Source: Closterium sp. Naga37s-1 (Eukaryota; Streptophyta; Zygnematophyceae; Desmidiales; Closteriaceae). From it: DNA of 64,000 nucleotides. Location: contig CANJKZ010000083.1 in NCBI GenBank assembly GCA_947471745.1, forward strand, positions 111,001-175,000, read 5' to 3'. The notes beneath the pieces are model-generated. The model worked only from the letters and a program-made list of their open reading frames with translations. It did not search any database and had not been told where the DNA came from. The position numbers were made by a program, and so were the translations under genes. Within the stretch, counting starts at the first letter, position 1. Each line of letters opens with the position of its first letter. Of this stretch, positions 17,162 to 27,889 are shown piece after piece.

Positions 17162-20100
17162 CATGCGGCGGCCCGCACACCACACCCCGCTGCTTCGGCC
17201 GCCTGACTGACGCCTGGCGTACACAGTTCCCTGGCTCCGCTGAGATCCCTCGCTGGGATATTCTGCTTAAGTCGGGGGTTGCTATCTTTGATCTTGACAA
17301 TGATGCTATCCTTGCTGCTATGTATGCTGTGTCTATTAGTGCTAAGGGTGACTGTTACCTGTGTGTTCCGCCCGACCCGGGCATTGAGGCTGCTGCTCTA
17401 GGTGCTAGTGAGTCTGCTGCTCCAGGTGCTGGTGAGGCTGCTCTCTCAGGTACCGCATCGGCTCATGTCTTGCACACTTTCACCCTTGACTCGGGTGCTT
17501 CCCGCTCCTTCTTTCGCGACTGCACCACACTCTCGCCGCTCAGTCGGCCTGTGGCAGTCTCTCTGGCTGACCCCTCTGGGGGACCAGTTGTGGCCCGTTC
17601 CTCCACTGTTCTCCCGTGTTCTGCGGCTCCGTCCGGCTCGCTGACTGGTCTTCACCTCCCCTCATTCTCTACGAACTTGGTGGCGGGTGCTGATCTTCAG
17701 GATGGGGGTGTTCACCAGTTCACCCCTGCCTATCAGCGTGTGACGCACTGCACGTGTGCTCAAACGGGCCGTCACCTGGCCACGTTCACCCGTCGGCCAG
17801 GGTCCAGCCTGTACACCCTTACCACTGAGTCTCCTCCTGTCACTGCGAGTGGTCAGGTAGCCGGGTCTGGTCAGGTGTTTGCTGCAGCGTCGCGGTCTGG
17901 CCCTGAGTCTGCCCCCTGCTCGTGTCGCCTCCTGTCTCACGAGACTCTCCTTTGGCACCACCGCCTTGGTCACCCCTCCCTGCCTCGTCTTCGAGGCATG
18001 GCCTCCCGTGTCCTTGTCTCAGGTCTGCCCCCTTCCCTCCCTCCCCTTCCTCCGGGGCCTGCCCCTACCTGCGTTCCCTGCGTCGAGGGCCGGCAGCGCG
18101 CTGCTCCTCACTCCTCCGAGTTTCCTCCGACAGAGGCTCCCCTGCAGACTCTCCACATGGACGTGTGGGGCCCAGCCCGCGTCCGTGGACAGGGTCACGA
18201 GCGTTACTTCCTGCTGGTTGTTGACGACTACTCGCGTTACACCACGGTCTTCCCCTTGCGCCGCAAGGGTGAGGTCACTGAGGTGCTGATCGACTGGATC
18301 CGCGCTGCTCGTCTCCAGCTCAGAGAGAGTTTCGGCTCAGACTTTCCTGTTGTGCGTCTGCACTCAGACAGAGGTGGAGAGTTTTCCTCCGACCTTTTGA
18401 GAGCCTTCTGTCGGGCGGAGGGCATCCGCCAGACGTTCACGCTTCCGGCCTCTCCACAGCAAAATGGGATTGCTGAGCGCCGCATTGGCATGGTCATGGA
18501 TGTCGCTCGTACGTCCATGATCCATGCGGCTGCTCCCCATTTTCTGTGGCCGTTCGCGGTTCAGTACGCGGCGCATCAGATCAACCTCCAGCCCCGGGTC
18601 TCCATGCCGGAGACCACCCCCACTCTGCGGTGGACGGGGCAGGTTGGCGATGCGTCTGCGTTCCGTGTCTGGGGATCTTGAGCTTTCGTCCGCGACTTGT
18701 CTACGGACAAGCTGTCCTCCCGTGCCGTTCCCTGCGTCTTCCTTGGCTTCCCCCCTGACGCGCCTGGTTGGCAGTTTTACCACCCCACCTCGCGCCGTGT
18801 TCTGTCCTCTCAGGACGTCACGTTTGACGAGTCGGTTCCTTACTACCGTCTCTTCCCCTACCGCACTGCCCCCCTCCCCCCTCCGCCGCTCTTCCTTGCG
18901 CCAGGTACTCCTCCGGTAGACCCCCTCCCCCCTCAGGGTCCTGCCCCCTTAGGTGTGTCTCAGGTAGACGCAGTCGAGCCTGTTGAGGTAGCTGTTGACT
19001 CTGGTACTACTAGGGGTGCTGAGCCTGCGGGTGCCGGGTCTGGGGGTGCTGAGCCTGGGGTTGCTGAGTCTGGGGGTGCTGAGCCTGGGGGTGCTGAGCC
19101 TGGGGTTGCTGAGTCTGGGGGTGCTGAGACTGGAGGTCCTCCGAGTGTCCCGTCGCGGCGGGAGCCCCTCTCTCCACAGCAGCTTCGTGAGTGGTACGCT
19201 CGGCGCTGTAGCCGTGCTGCTGGAGCTGCTGGTGGTGCTGCTGGAGCTGCTGGAGCTGCTGGAGGTGCTGCTGGTGCTGGAGCTGCTGGAGGTGGTGCTG
19301 GTGCTGCTGGAGGTGCTGCTGGTGCTGGAGCTACTGGAGGTGTTGCTGGTGCTGGTGCTGCTGGAGGTGCTGCTAGTGCTGGAGCTGCTGGAGGTGCTGC
19401 TGGTGCTGGTGCTGCTGGAGGTGCTACTGGGACTGGAGCTTCTGCGGGAGTTGGAGCTGGAGCTGCTGGTGGTGCTGCGGGAGTTGTAGCTGGAGACCCT
19501 GGAGCTGAGGGTGCTGGTGCTGTCTCTGCTGGTTCAGGAGGTGCGGCGCGGCCGCGGCCGTACTACATTCCGCTCCTTCAGCAGGTTCTTGGCCTCCCGC
19601 CCTCTCCTAGTCCTACTCCTCCCCTACTGAGTCCACCGCCTGTCCAGTCGCAGTCACAGTTACAGCCAGCCTCTCCGCTGCCTGGTCCTTCTCCTTACGC
19701 TGGGCCGACTAGAGGTCTTACGGAGCGTCGTGAGCCTGAGTCTCGTCCTGCGTCGCCTGAGTCTCGTCCAGAGTCGTCTGTCCGCGCTGTCCGCACTGGT
19801 CGTCGTGTTCCGCGTGAGCGTCCTCCTCCTGTCCCTGGCACTCACTATATGACTCTGCGTCCTTCCACTGCTCCACAGCGTGTCCCTCTTCCGTCTCCTC
19901 CTGCGTCCTCTCTTCTTGACGGTCCGGACCCGGAGTCTGACTCCCTTCGTGCTGCCAGTCCTACTGTCACGCGTTTCCTCGCCACTGTAGTCACTGACCC
20001 TTCCTTTGAGTCCACTGCTGCGTCTGCTCTAGTTGCTGAGCTTGTTGACTTTGCTGCTGCCTGTCGTCTAGACTACGCTGCTAGCCTTGTTGCTGAGTCT

Positions 20101-21756
20101 GAGTCTGTCTGTGCTCCGTCAGTCGGGGGTGAGTGTGCTCTTGGCACGGACGTCCTTGAGGAGGAGTTTGAGTGCTTTTCCGCTGCTTTACCTCATCTCG
20201 TGTCCATGCTGATTGCCCCTGAGGGAGACCCGGATGCACCAGACATCCCGACCCCGCGCTCTTACGCAGAGGCGATAGAGGGTCCCTACTCCTCTCAGTG
20301 GCAGTCAGCCATGGACGCAGAGATGGCTTCCTGGAAGTCCACAGGCACCTACGTCGACGAGGATCCCCCGCCTGGGGCGAACATCGTCAGTGGCATGTGG
20401 ATTTTCAGGGTGAAGCGGCCGCCGGGTTCTCCGCCTGTCTTCAAGGCGCGTTACGTTGCACGAGGCTTCAGTCAGCGTGAGGGAGTTGACTTCTTCCAGA
20501 CCTTCTCCCATACCCCGAAGATGACCACTCTTCGGGTTCTGCTGCACGTCGCCGCTCAGCGTGACTACGAGCTCCACTCTCTTGACTTCAGCACTGCTTT
20601 CCTACAGGGCAGCCTGCACGAGGAGATCTGGCTGCACCACCCACCTGGCTTCACTGGGTCGTTTCCTCCTGGTACCCAGTGGAGCCTCCGGCGGCCAGTC
20701 TACGGTCTCCGCCAGGCACCCCGTGAGTGGCACGACACACTGAGGACGACTCTTGCTGCTCTTGGGTTTGCTCCTTCTACTGCTGACCCGTCGCTGTTTC
20801 TACGCACCGACACCACTCTGCCGCCGTTCTACGTTCTCGTGTACGTAGACGACCTGGTTTTTGCTACTGCTGACACTGAGGCACTCGCCCACGTGAAGTC
20901 GGAGCTGCAGAAGAGACACACGTGCACAGACCTGGGTGAGCTAACAAGCTATCTTGGCTTGCGGATCACCCGGGACAGAGCACAGCGCACCATTACCTTG
21001 ACCCAGTCACACATGGTGCAGCAGGTCCTTCAGCGCTTCCGCTTCACGTACTCCTCGCCACAGTCCACTCCTTTGCCTACCGGTCACTCGCTCTCAGCTC
21101 CACCTTCGGACGAGTCCGTAGAGCCGAGTGGCCCGTATCCAGAGCTTGTGGGCTGCCTCATGTACCTGATGACCTGCACTCGACCTGACCTAGCCTACCC
21201 TCTTAGCATCCTAGCACACTATGTCGCTCCTGGCCGACACAGGAAGGAGCACATGGATGCTGCTAAGAGGGTGTTGCGCTACTTGTGCAGTGCGTCGGGC
21301 ATGGGGCTCGTGCTTGGAGGGCGAGGTCCAGTTGTCCTCACTGGTCACGCTGACGCTTCTTGGGCTGACGACTTGGCTACGCAGCGGTCGTCGCAGGGTT
21401 ACACCTTCAGCCTTGGCTCCGGCTCTGTTTCTTGGCGGTCTACCCGCTCGTCTTCTGTTCTCAGCTCCAGTTGTGAGGCTGAGATCTATGCAGGGGCCAT
21501 GGCTGCACAGGAGTTACGCTGGCTCACCTACCTGCTGACTGACCTTGGAGAGCCGCCTCGTTCTCCTCCAGTGCTGTACGTCGACAACAAGGCCATGATT
21601 GCCTTGTGTCAGGAGCACAGACTGGAGCACAGAATGAAGCACATCGCTCTGCGCTACTTCCTTGCTCGAGAGTTGCACCAGCGTGGTCAGCTTCGTCTTG
21701 CCTACGTGGCCACTCGGGCCAACACTGCTGATGTGTTCGGCGCTGCAGCCTTGTGA
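17119..21756 (+). pseudogene. Copia pol with one internal stop and altered C-terminus
   Basis: The frame is homologous to 6250-11297 over its length. It carries protease FTLDSGASRSFF, pre-integrase HHRLGHP, integrase HMDVWGP / HSDRGGEF / SPQQNGIAERR, then a Gly/Ala linker (19200-19500) and the RT with YVDDL near 20848. RNase H has ADASWAD near 21348. A TGA at 18679-18681 interrupts the frame just after the integrase core, where Copia 1 has an arginine codon. Near 21738 small deletions replace the ADVFTK ending with a premature stop. The gene was probably functional until recently. Confidence 0.92.
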
Positions 21757-22032
21757 TCATCAGCGTGGCCTTGTGCCTACTGTGCCTCACTTGCTTACTT
21801 CTTGACTCTGCTTGTACTGTGATCTCTATACATATACCTGCATGCTTACACTTGCTAGGTTGTGATCACTGTACCTTTTGTTATATTATCAACCTGCATG
21901 TGAACTGGTCTTGTGACCGCTTGCTTGTGCTCAGAATTTGTGTGGTATCCTTGAGATCCACCCTGAGCTTGCTTTGCTTTTCTTGACTGGTCTTGTGACC
22001 TCTTGTTCTCCCCCACTTTGCCTATGGGGGTG
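21757..22032 (+). other. 3' untranslated region and polypurine tract of Copia 2
   Basis: Conserved with 11298-11525 of Copia 1. It ends in GCCTATGGGGGTG immediately before the 3' LTR. Confidence 0.75.
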
Positions 22033-22159
22033 TGTCAAACTTATGTTATAGCCTGTTTAGGCTGTAGTGGGTTAGACAATAGGGGGTACAACATTTCTAG
22101 GTTTCCCTATTTGTACCCATCTCATTTCTAGTCATTCCACTCCTCGTATTATTCTGATA
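22033..22159 (+). repeat. 3' LTR of Copia 2
   Basis: This 127-bp copy of 14982-15108 has one visible difference (GCTTG versus GCCTG), followed by the duplicated TGATA. Confidence 0.93.
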
Positions 22160-22215
22160 TGATATAGACAGTGAAGTATGATGCGCAAGAAGAAATTCAA
22201 AAAATCTCCTTACCG

Positions 22216-22295
22216 ATTAAGTCATTCATTAAGTTATTGTGTGTATACCGCAAAAATTAAGTCATTCATTAAGTTATTGTGTGTATACCGCAAAA
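22216..22295 (+). repeat. Tandem duplication of a 40-bp unit
   Basis: Two adjacent, apparently identical 40-bp copies start ATTAAGTCATTCATTAAG and end ACCGCAAAA. They lie in AT-rich DNA between Copia 2 and the older pol remnant. The surrounding 22160-22379 shows no coding feature. Confidence 0.85.
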
Positions 22296-22379
22296 ATTTC
22301 GGCTCCTCAAATGCTACTCGTCACCGGCCCGACTGCTACTCCTCCATCCGTCTCTGCTCTTGTATATATAATCGCATAT

Positions 22380-24105
22380 TTTGATCCCACTCGCCGCCTT
22401 GACTACGCCACTCAGTTGGTCTCTGCTCCAGCCCGTCCTCCATCTGTCGGAGATGCTCCTGCCTTTGGCGGTGACGTCATTGAGGACAGGTCGTACGAGC
22501 TGGCTTCCCTTGCGATCGCTGATTTTCCCATGCTGCTAGCCCCTGGCGGTGACCCAAACGCTCTTGACATCACAACCTCTCTCATCTATGCTGACGCAGT
22601 CCCGGGACCCTGGGCCTCTCAGTGGATAGTAGCCATGGACGCAGAGATGAAATCTTAGAGTTTTACACGCACCTACGTCAATGTCGCCCCCCCTCCTGGG
22701 GCGAACGTAGTGGATGGCATGTGGATCTTCAAGGTGAAGCGGCTACCTAGAGAGCCGTCTGTCATCAAGGGGCGATACGTGACTAGAGGCTTTAGTCAGC
22801 GAGAGGGGATTGACTTTTTTATTATACCTTCTCCCCCACCCTGAAAATGGCCACTCTTCGGCCATCGTAGCGCAGTGACTACGAGTTTCACGCACTTAAC
22901 TTATCTACTGCCTTCTCCAGGGCAGCAAGCACGAGCATATCGTCCTCCACCGCCCACCTGGCTTCACTGGCTCTTTCCCTTCTATGACCCAATGAAGCCT
23001 TCAACAACCCATCTACGGTCTACGTCAAGCTCCTCGTGAGTGGCACGACACCCTGCGCACTATTCTGGCTGACCTCCGCTTCTTTCCATCCTTAGCTAAC
23101 CCGTCTCTCTTCGTTCGCTCAGGCTCTACTCCGTTTTACATCCTAGTCTACGTTGACGACCTTGTCTTCCCTACTCCAGACAGAGTCGGACTAGCCTCAG
23201 TGAAGGCCGGGCTGTTGAGGAAACACGCTTGTACTGACCTAGGTGAGTTGCGCTGCTATTTTGGGATAGAGCAACACGCATTATCACTCTCAATCAGTCA
23301 AACATGGTGCAGTAGATCTTCTAGCGCTTCGGCCTTCAATCATCCTCTTCATAGCCCACCTCCTTTGCCTGTTGGACGTACGCTCTCGATCCTGTCCTTC
23401 ACGCGCCTGTTGAGCCGAGTGGTCAATACGCAGAGCTAGTAGGGTGCCACATATACCTGATGACCTTCACTCGCCCCGATTTTGCATATCCCCTCAACAT
23501 CCTTGCTCGCTTTGTTGCGACAGGGGAACACCGGCCTAAGCACTGGTCAGATATTAAGAAGGTATCACGCTAGTATATCAAGCATGGGGCTTGTGCTCGG
23601 TGGACGACAGCCAGTTGGACTCACGTGACACACTGACACGTCGTGGGCAAACGCCATAGATTCTCAAGTGATGTTAGGGCTATTGCTTCAACCGTGGTGC
23701 AGGAGCGGTCTCGTGAAGACCCACTCGCTCGTCGTCCGTGGCACGGTCCAGCTGTAAGGCAAACATCTTTGCTGGGTTTGCTCAGGAGCTCTGTTGGCTA
23801 GCGTTCTTGCTCACTAGCTCCGGTAAGCTGCCTAGTTTTGCCCCGATCCTGTTTGCTGCTAACATGCCCATGATCCTCATGTGTCAGGATCCTAGATTGG
23901 AGAGCAAAGCCAAGCATATCTAGTTGCGGTACTTCCTGCTGCATGAGCTGCAGCAACGCGTCCAGGCACGCGTAGTAGACTTGGCCTCAAGGGCTAACGC
24001 CGCTGATATCTTCACCAAAGCACTCCGACCTCTTGATCATCAGTGGCTCTGCACACAACTTGGCGTTGTCCCAGCAAGACCTTACGTGTTGGGATCTTGA
24101 ACTCT
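22380..24105 (+). pseudogene. Decayed Copia pol remnant (RT and RNase H)
   Basis: Fragments in all three plus frames match the Copia pol above, in order. They are the linker RLDYATQLVS, the RT start VDGMWIFKVKR, the GFTGSF and PREWHDTL blocks, VYVDDLVF (about 23146), the KHACTDLGEL segment, RNase H pieces and the final ADIFTKALRP. Many stops and frameshifts separate them. Gag, protease and integrase are missing, so the element is 5'-truncated. Its divergence is far greater than between Copia 1 and 2. Confidence 0.85.
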
Positions 24106-24579
24106 GATTTGATTATACTCAGAGACCAGCCCTAAACTTTTTGTCTTAGGAGCAGGCCTAGTAGTGCCGCCACGGGTTGTACCTCATACATTTTGATGTT
24201 CTTGCTGACTGGCCTTGTGGGCCTGTGCTTGAGGGTTTAGACTTGTTTTTTCGCCCTGAGATGTTTCTCATTTTTTACACACTGCCCTTACATAGATTAG
24301 GGGATGTTTTTATATAGAGGGCAAGTTGTAGGCTAAGCTGGGTTGTACCATGGAGGGTATGGGATTTTACATAGACCCCCCAATATGTCGTCATCTACAC
24401 ATTTTCTTTCGGTTCTTACCGGTACATTCAATTATTTTACGAACGCAATGTTTTTACTTTGATGCAATTATGGTGACTATTGCGCTTCAAGAAGTTATCG
24501 GTGTATTCGTGGAACTTCCGAATGCGGTCAGCAGCTGAAACTGTCGACTTTCTATCTTCCTATATCGCATTCTCTATAC
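24106..24579 (+). repeat. Tail of the decayed Copia and possible LTR remnant
   Basis: After the pol end the sequence repeats the layout of the Copia 3' region (GACTGGCCTTGTGG), then a purine-rich GATTAGGGG. From about 24305 it resembles the Copia LTR (TGTAGGCTAAGCTGGGTTG with a GGGTATGGG block). The right end is not resolved. The last bases, TATAC, flank the next element. Confidence 0.45.
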
Positions 24580-24703
24580 TATCAAAGTGTACTTGTACTG
24601 AAGGTGTACACTTGGTAGGCCAGGTAACATTGCTGGTTGAACATTCTAAGGTTGGGTATTTGTACCCTTGCATGCCATTCTAGTCACCATTCTCGTTTCA
24701 ACA
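24580..24703 (+). repeat. 5' LTR of Copia 4
   Basis: The boundary is set by the PBS at the right (TGGTATCGAGTAGG from 24704) and by alignment to 26540 at the left. It shares the ATTTGTACCC block and the CATTCTCGTTTCA end with 27121-27166. Confidence 0.75.
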
Positions 24704-25080
24704 TGGTATCGAGTAGGTTAGGATTCGCGCTTCCGCATCGCTCACCCTACACTAACCTAGTCCGCCACCCACATCGTCTTGGGCCTTGCCTATAGAGTGC
24801 CTCCTAGGACGCCCGCCAGCCGCCACCTCGCGCCACCTGCCAGCCCGTCGCCAGCCCACCAGCTAGCGCCCGCCACCCCGCACGCCTAGGTGCCGCCAGC
24901 TAGCGCCTGCCACCTCGCATACTTAGGTTGCCTGCGAGCCCGATAGCGCGCAGCATGCTGCCAGTGTGCACACCAGCGCGCGCACCAGCATATGCCAGCA
25001 CGTAGCAGCCCGCAGCCCACTAGCGCGCTGTAGCGCGCAGCTCGCTAGCCTGCCACAGCCCACCAGTGCCCAACACTATT
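24704..25080 (+). repeat. PBS and GC-rich leader of Copia 4
   Basis: TGGTATCGAGTAGG is a degraded iMet-like primer site. It is followed by CGCCACC/GCCAGC-type low-complexity sequence (about 24820-25075), the same layout as the leaders of Copia 1 and 2 but a different repeat. Confidence 0.65.
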
Positions 25081-26340
25081 CTTCAAACACTGCTGCACGT
25101 CGCAGCACAGCGAGCTGCACTCACTAGACTTCTTCACTACCTTTCTTCAGGGCGGCGTACACGAAAATATCTGGCTATGCCGTCCTCTTGGCTTCACTAG
25201 ATCTTTCCCTCTTGGAACCTAGTGGAGCCTTCGACGACTAGTCTATTATCTGCGGCAAGCTCCCCGTTAGTGGCACAACACATTGTACACTACTTTCGCT
25301 GCTCTCGACTTGTTCCCCCCCTCCGCTGACCCTTCCCTCTCCATTCGCACAGACACTACGCTGTCCTTCATTCTTGTTTACGTTGACAACTTGGTCTTTG
25401 CTAGTGCAAACAGAGTTGCTCTAGCTTCAGTGAAGGCTGAGCTGTTGAAGAGACACACTTGCACCAACCTTCATGAGCTCCCCCGCTATCTTGGCTTGCA
25501 GATCACCGGCGACAGAGCATCGCTCACCATCACTCTAACTCAGCCACACATAGTGCAGCAGATCTTTTTACGGTTCTGCCTTAAGTTCCCTTCTGTACAT
25601 CCCACTCCACTGGCTGTTGGTCACACACTCTCGACTCTTGTTCCTGGCGAGTCGGTTGAGCCAAGTGGTCCGTACGCAATGCTGGTAGGGTGCCTCACGT
25701 ACCTGGTGACTTGCACCCGCTGCATTCTGGCTTCCTTTGTTGCGACTGGGAGACACCGTCTCGCTCACTGAACAACCGCTAAGAGAGTAGTAGGGTAACA
25801 GACGAGCACATCAGATATGGGGCTTGTGCTTGGGGGACGACAACCATTCAGACTCACGGGACACACTGAAACTTCGTGGGCAGACGACGACAAGACGCTA
25901 CGGCCTTCTCAAGGCTACTGCTTCAGTCTTAGCGCATGGGTTGTCTCGTGGAGGTCTACTTCTCGTCGCTGATTGCTTCGTCTAGTGGTGAGGCAGATAT
26001 CGACGCTGATATCATGGCTGCTCTGGAGCTTCGCTGGCTAACGTTGTTGTTCATTGATTTAGGCGAGCTACCTGGCTCTGCCCCGGTCCAGTTCGCTGAC
26101 AAAAGGGCCATAATTTTCTTGTATCAGGAGCCTAGACTGGAGGGCAGAGTGATGCATATCCAGGTGCGGTACTTTAATCTGAGTGATTTGCGGCGACGTG
26201 GCCAGACACGCTTGGCTTTCCTGGCCTCAGAGTTGAACACCTCTGATATCTTTATTATGGCACTCCAGTCTTGTGATCATCAGCGGTTCTGTACACAGTT
26301 TGGCCTTGTTGGAGCATGTCCTCACTTCTTATATTGCTGA
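25081..26340 (+). pseudogene. Copia 4 RT and RNase H fragment
   Basis: Coding resumes in the middle of the RT (LLHVAAQ region). The longest frames are 25283-25771, with LVYVDNLVFAS (catalytic YVDD changed to YVDN) and LHELPRYLGLQITGD, and 25936-26340, with SSSGEADIDADIMAALELRWL and the terminal DHQRFCTQFGL. Stops and frameshifts separate them. The second RT catalytic aspartate is lost, so this copy cannot encode an active RT. Confidence 0.85.
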
Positions 26341-26539
26341 TGTATATATTTGATTTGTATTTGACTTGTTTGTACGCATTGAGTGGTCCTATGGCAATTT
26401 GTCTCAGAGGCCGGCTAGTAGTATCGCCCTTATTGACTGGCCTTGTGACCACTTGCCTCAAAGGCTGGACAAGTTGTGTCGCCCTAATTTGCTTCTCGTT
26501 TGCCAGGCACTGTCCGCCCCTTACCTAGCCTAGGTGGTT

Positions 26540-27166
26540 TGTCAATGTGTATTTATACTGTAGGTGTACATTTGGTGGTTGGACATTCTATTGTCAGGTA
26601 GGGTTCATTTTCGGTTTCTTTCCTAAATATATCACTTTTCGAATCAGTTCACATTACTGTACCAAAAGGTGTACTATATACATTATGGGTCAGACTAGTC
26701 ATGTGTAGGAGCGCGTGCTGACACATATAGTTTCGTCCATACAACCACTTCCTACCGGTACCTGAACCAGGTCAGCATACGCTCGCAAATCAATGGCGCG
26801 GACAGCACACGCACCACTCACACTTCATAGGCAACAGTGAGGCAAAAAATGAAGTGTTTGGTGAAGCTGATGGGCCGAAGGCTGCGTGTTACTCAAGGCC
26901 TCGCTTGACAAGTTTAGATCTTCCGCACGAATCTGGTATGTACCTGCAGCCGCAAACCCTAAACCAGTTGGGAAATTTTCATTATAAAGTGACTCTCTGT
27001 TTGTCTGGTGTCCAAGGTCAGAAACACCATAACACGTATGGTTACTCACCAAATTCACCAAATTAGGGTAACTAAAATGCAAAATATTTGAAATCGTTCC
27101 CTACCTGACCCGCCCTTAGGATTTGTACCCTTAAGTCATTCTAGTCTCATCATTCTCGTTTCAGCA
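26540..27166 (+). repeat. 3' LTR of Copia 4, split by an insertion
   Basis: The left part (26540-26592) begins TGTCAATGTG and matches 24580-24640. The right part (about 27110-27166) contains ATTTGTACCC and CATTCTCGTTTCAGCA and matches 24657-24703. The intervening DNA has no match to the LTR. Confidence 0.75.
26593..27109. mobile_element. Small inverted-repeat insertion (MITE candidate)
   Basis: GTCAGGTAGGG at 26593-26603 is the exact reverse complement of CCCTACCTGAC at 27099-27109. These 11-bp ends enclose about 517 bp with no coding potential, and the whole sits inside an otherwise recognisable LTR. A target duplication is not clear (CTA on the left against TTA on the right). It is a plausible non-autonomous DNA transposon; the family is unknown. 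Confidence 0.5.
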
Positions 27167-27171
27167 TAAAC

Positions 27172-27889
27172 GAGGCTAGCGCTATCAGGTAGAGATGCGC
27201 TATTTAAGGTTGATGAATGCCCTGACATTGGTGTAGGGATGTGTGGAGATGTGAGATGGGAGTCCTAGTGTTGATAACCAAAGAAAGTTCTAGTGCCTCA
27301 CCAAGTATTTCGTCGGTTCCTCTTGTAGTGAAGACTTCTGTTTCTGACGTGGCACATCGCAGCTCTACACATTCAGTTCTCATGTCATCTGTCCTCATGC
27401 ATTGGTGAGTATGCACCTCGCCACGATGACCTGGCGCAATCCACTCTGGTGCGTGGAAAGGTCACTCTAGAGATTCCGTGAGGGGTTACGGGAAGCAGTA
27501 AACGATAACAGGCGGTTTTGAAAAGGGTACAGTTTAGCTGGTTAGAGACTTCTAGCCACCACACTTCCCCTTTCCCCTGCTTCGTCCCGCGCATTCAGCT
27601 CGTGGCAGAGCGGGCCCGCCGCGCCTCTTCCCCCTCCTCCGCTCCCCCAGTCCCCTCACCCTCTCGCCTTCCCGACACCACCGTGTCATTTCTGGTTTCC
27701 ACGCAACCACCTGAAATTTATCCTGGGTGCTAGTGCCTCCAATCCAAACAGGGTGCTGCCATTACGCCCATTGTTTACTTTCGTTCAGGTCGCATAGATT
27801 CTGAAGTCTAGACTCAGGTTTAGGAGTGCTGCTGATACCTTGGAATTCTGAGTCTCCTTGTTTGTGGAGCCCATTCTTATACGAAGCTC
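27172..27889 (+). promoter_or_regulatory. Upstream region of the CBS gene
   Basis: About 0.7 kb separates the last retrotransposon from the first host gene. It contains pyrimidine-rich sequence at about 27550-27670 that could be promoter or 5' UTR. I see no unambiguous core promoter element. Confidence 0.35.

Larger units (their letters stand above)
14982..22159 (+). mobile_element. Copia LTR retrotransposon 2 (with gag, pol disrupted)
   Basis: LTRs of 127 bp (14982-15108 and 22033-22159) differ at one site by eye. TGATA flanks both ends (14977-14981 and 22160-22164), a perfect target duplication. The internal order is PBS, GC-rich leader, gag, protease, integrase, RT, RNase H. Pol is closely related to Copia 1 but has an in-frame TGA, a gag frameshift at a C run, a gag-pol frame change and a frameshift near the end. 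It is young but defective. Confidence 0.95.
24580..27166 (+). mobile_element. Copia element 4, internally deleted, with interrupted 3' LTR
   Basis: A 124-bp 5' LTR (24580-24703, ending TTTCAACA) is followed by TGGTATCGAG, a GC-rich leader (24760-25080) and only RT and RNase H coding. A 3' LTR starts at 26540 and ends with TTTCAGCA at 27166, but is split by about 0.5 kb at 26593-27109. The flanks TATAC (24575-24579) and TAAAC (27167-27171) match at four of five positions. Gag, protease and integrase are absent, and the LTRs have diverged more than those of Copia 1 and 2. Confidence 0.75.

Noticed and set aside
1989-27166. Reverse transcriptases as a novel defence or retron-type system
   Set aside because: All RT segments sit in canonical Gypsy or Copia order between LTRs with PBS, polypurine tract and target duplications.
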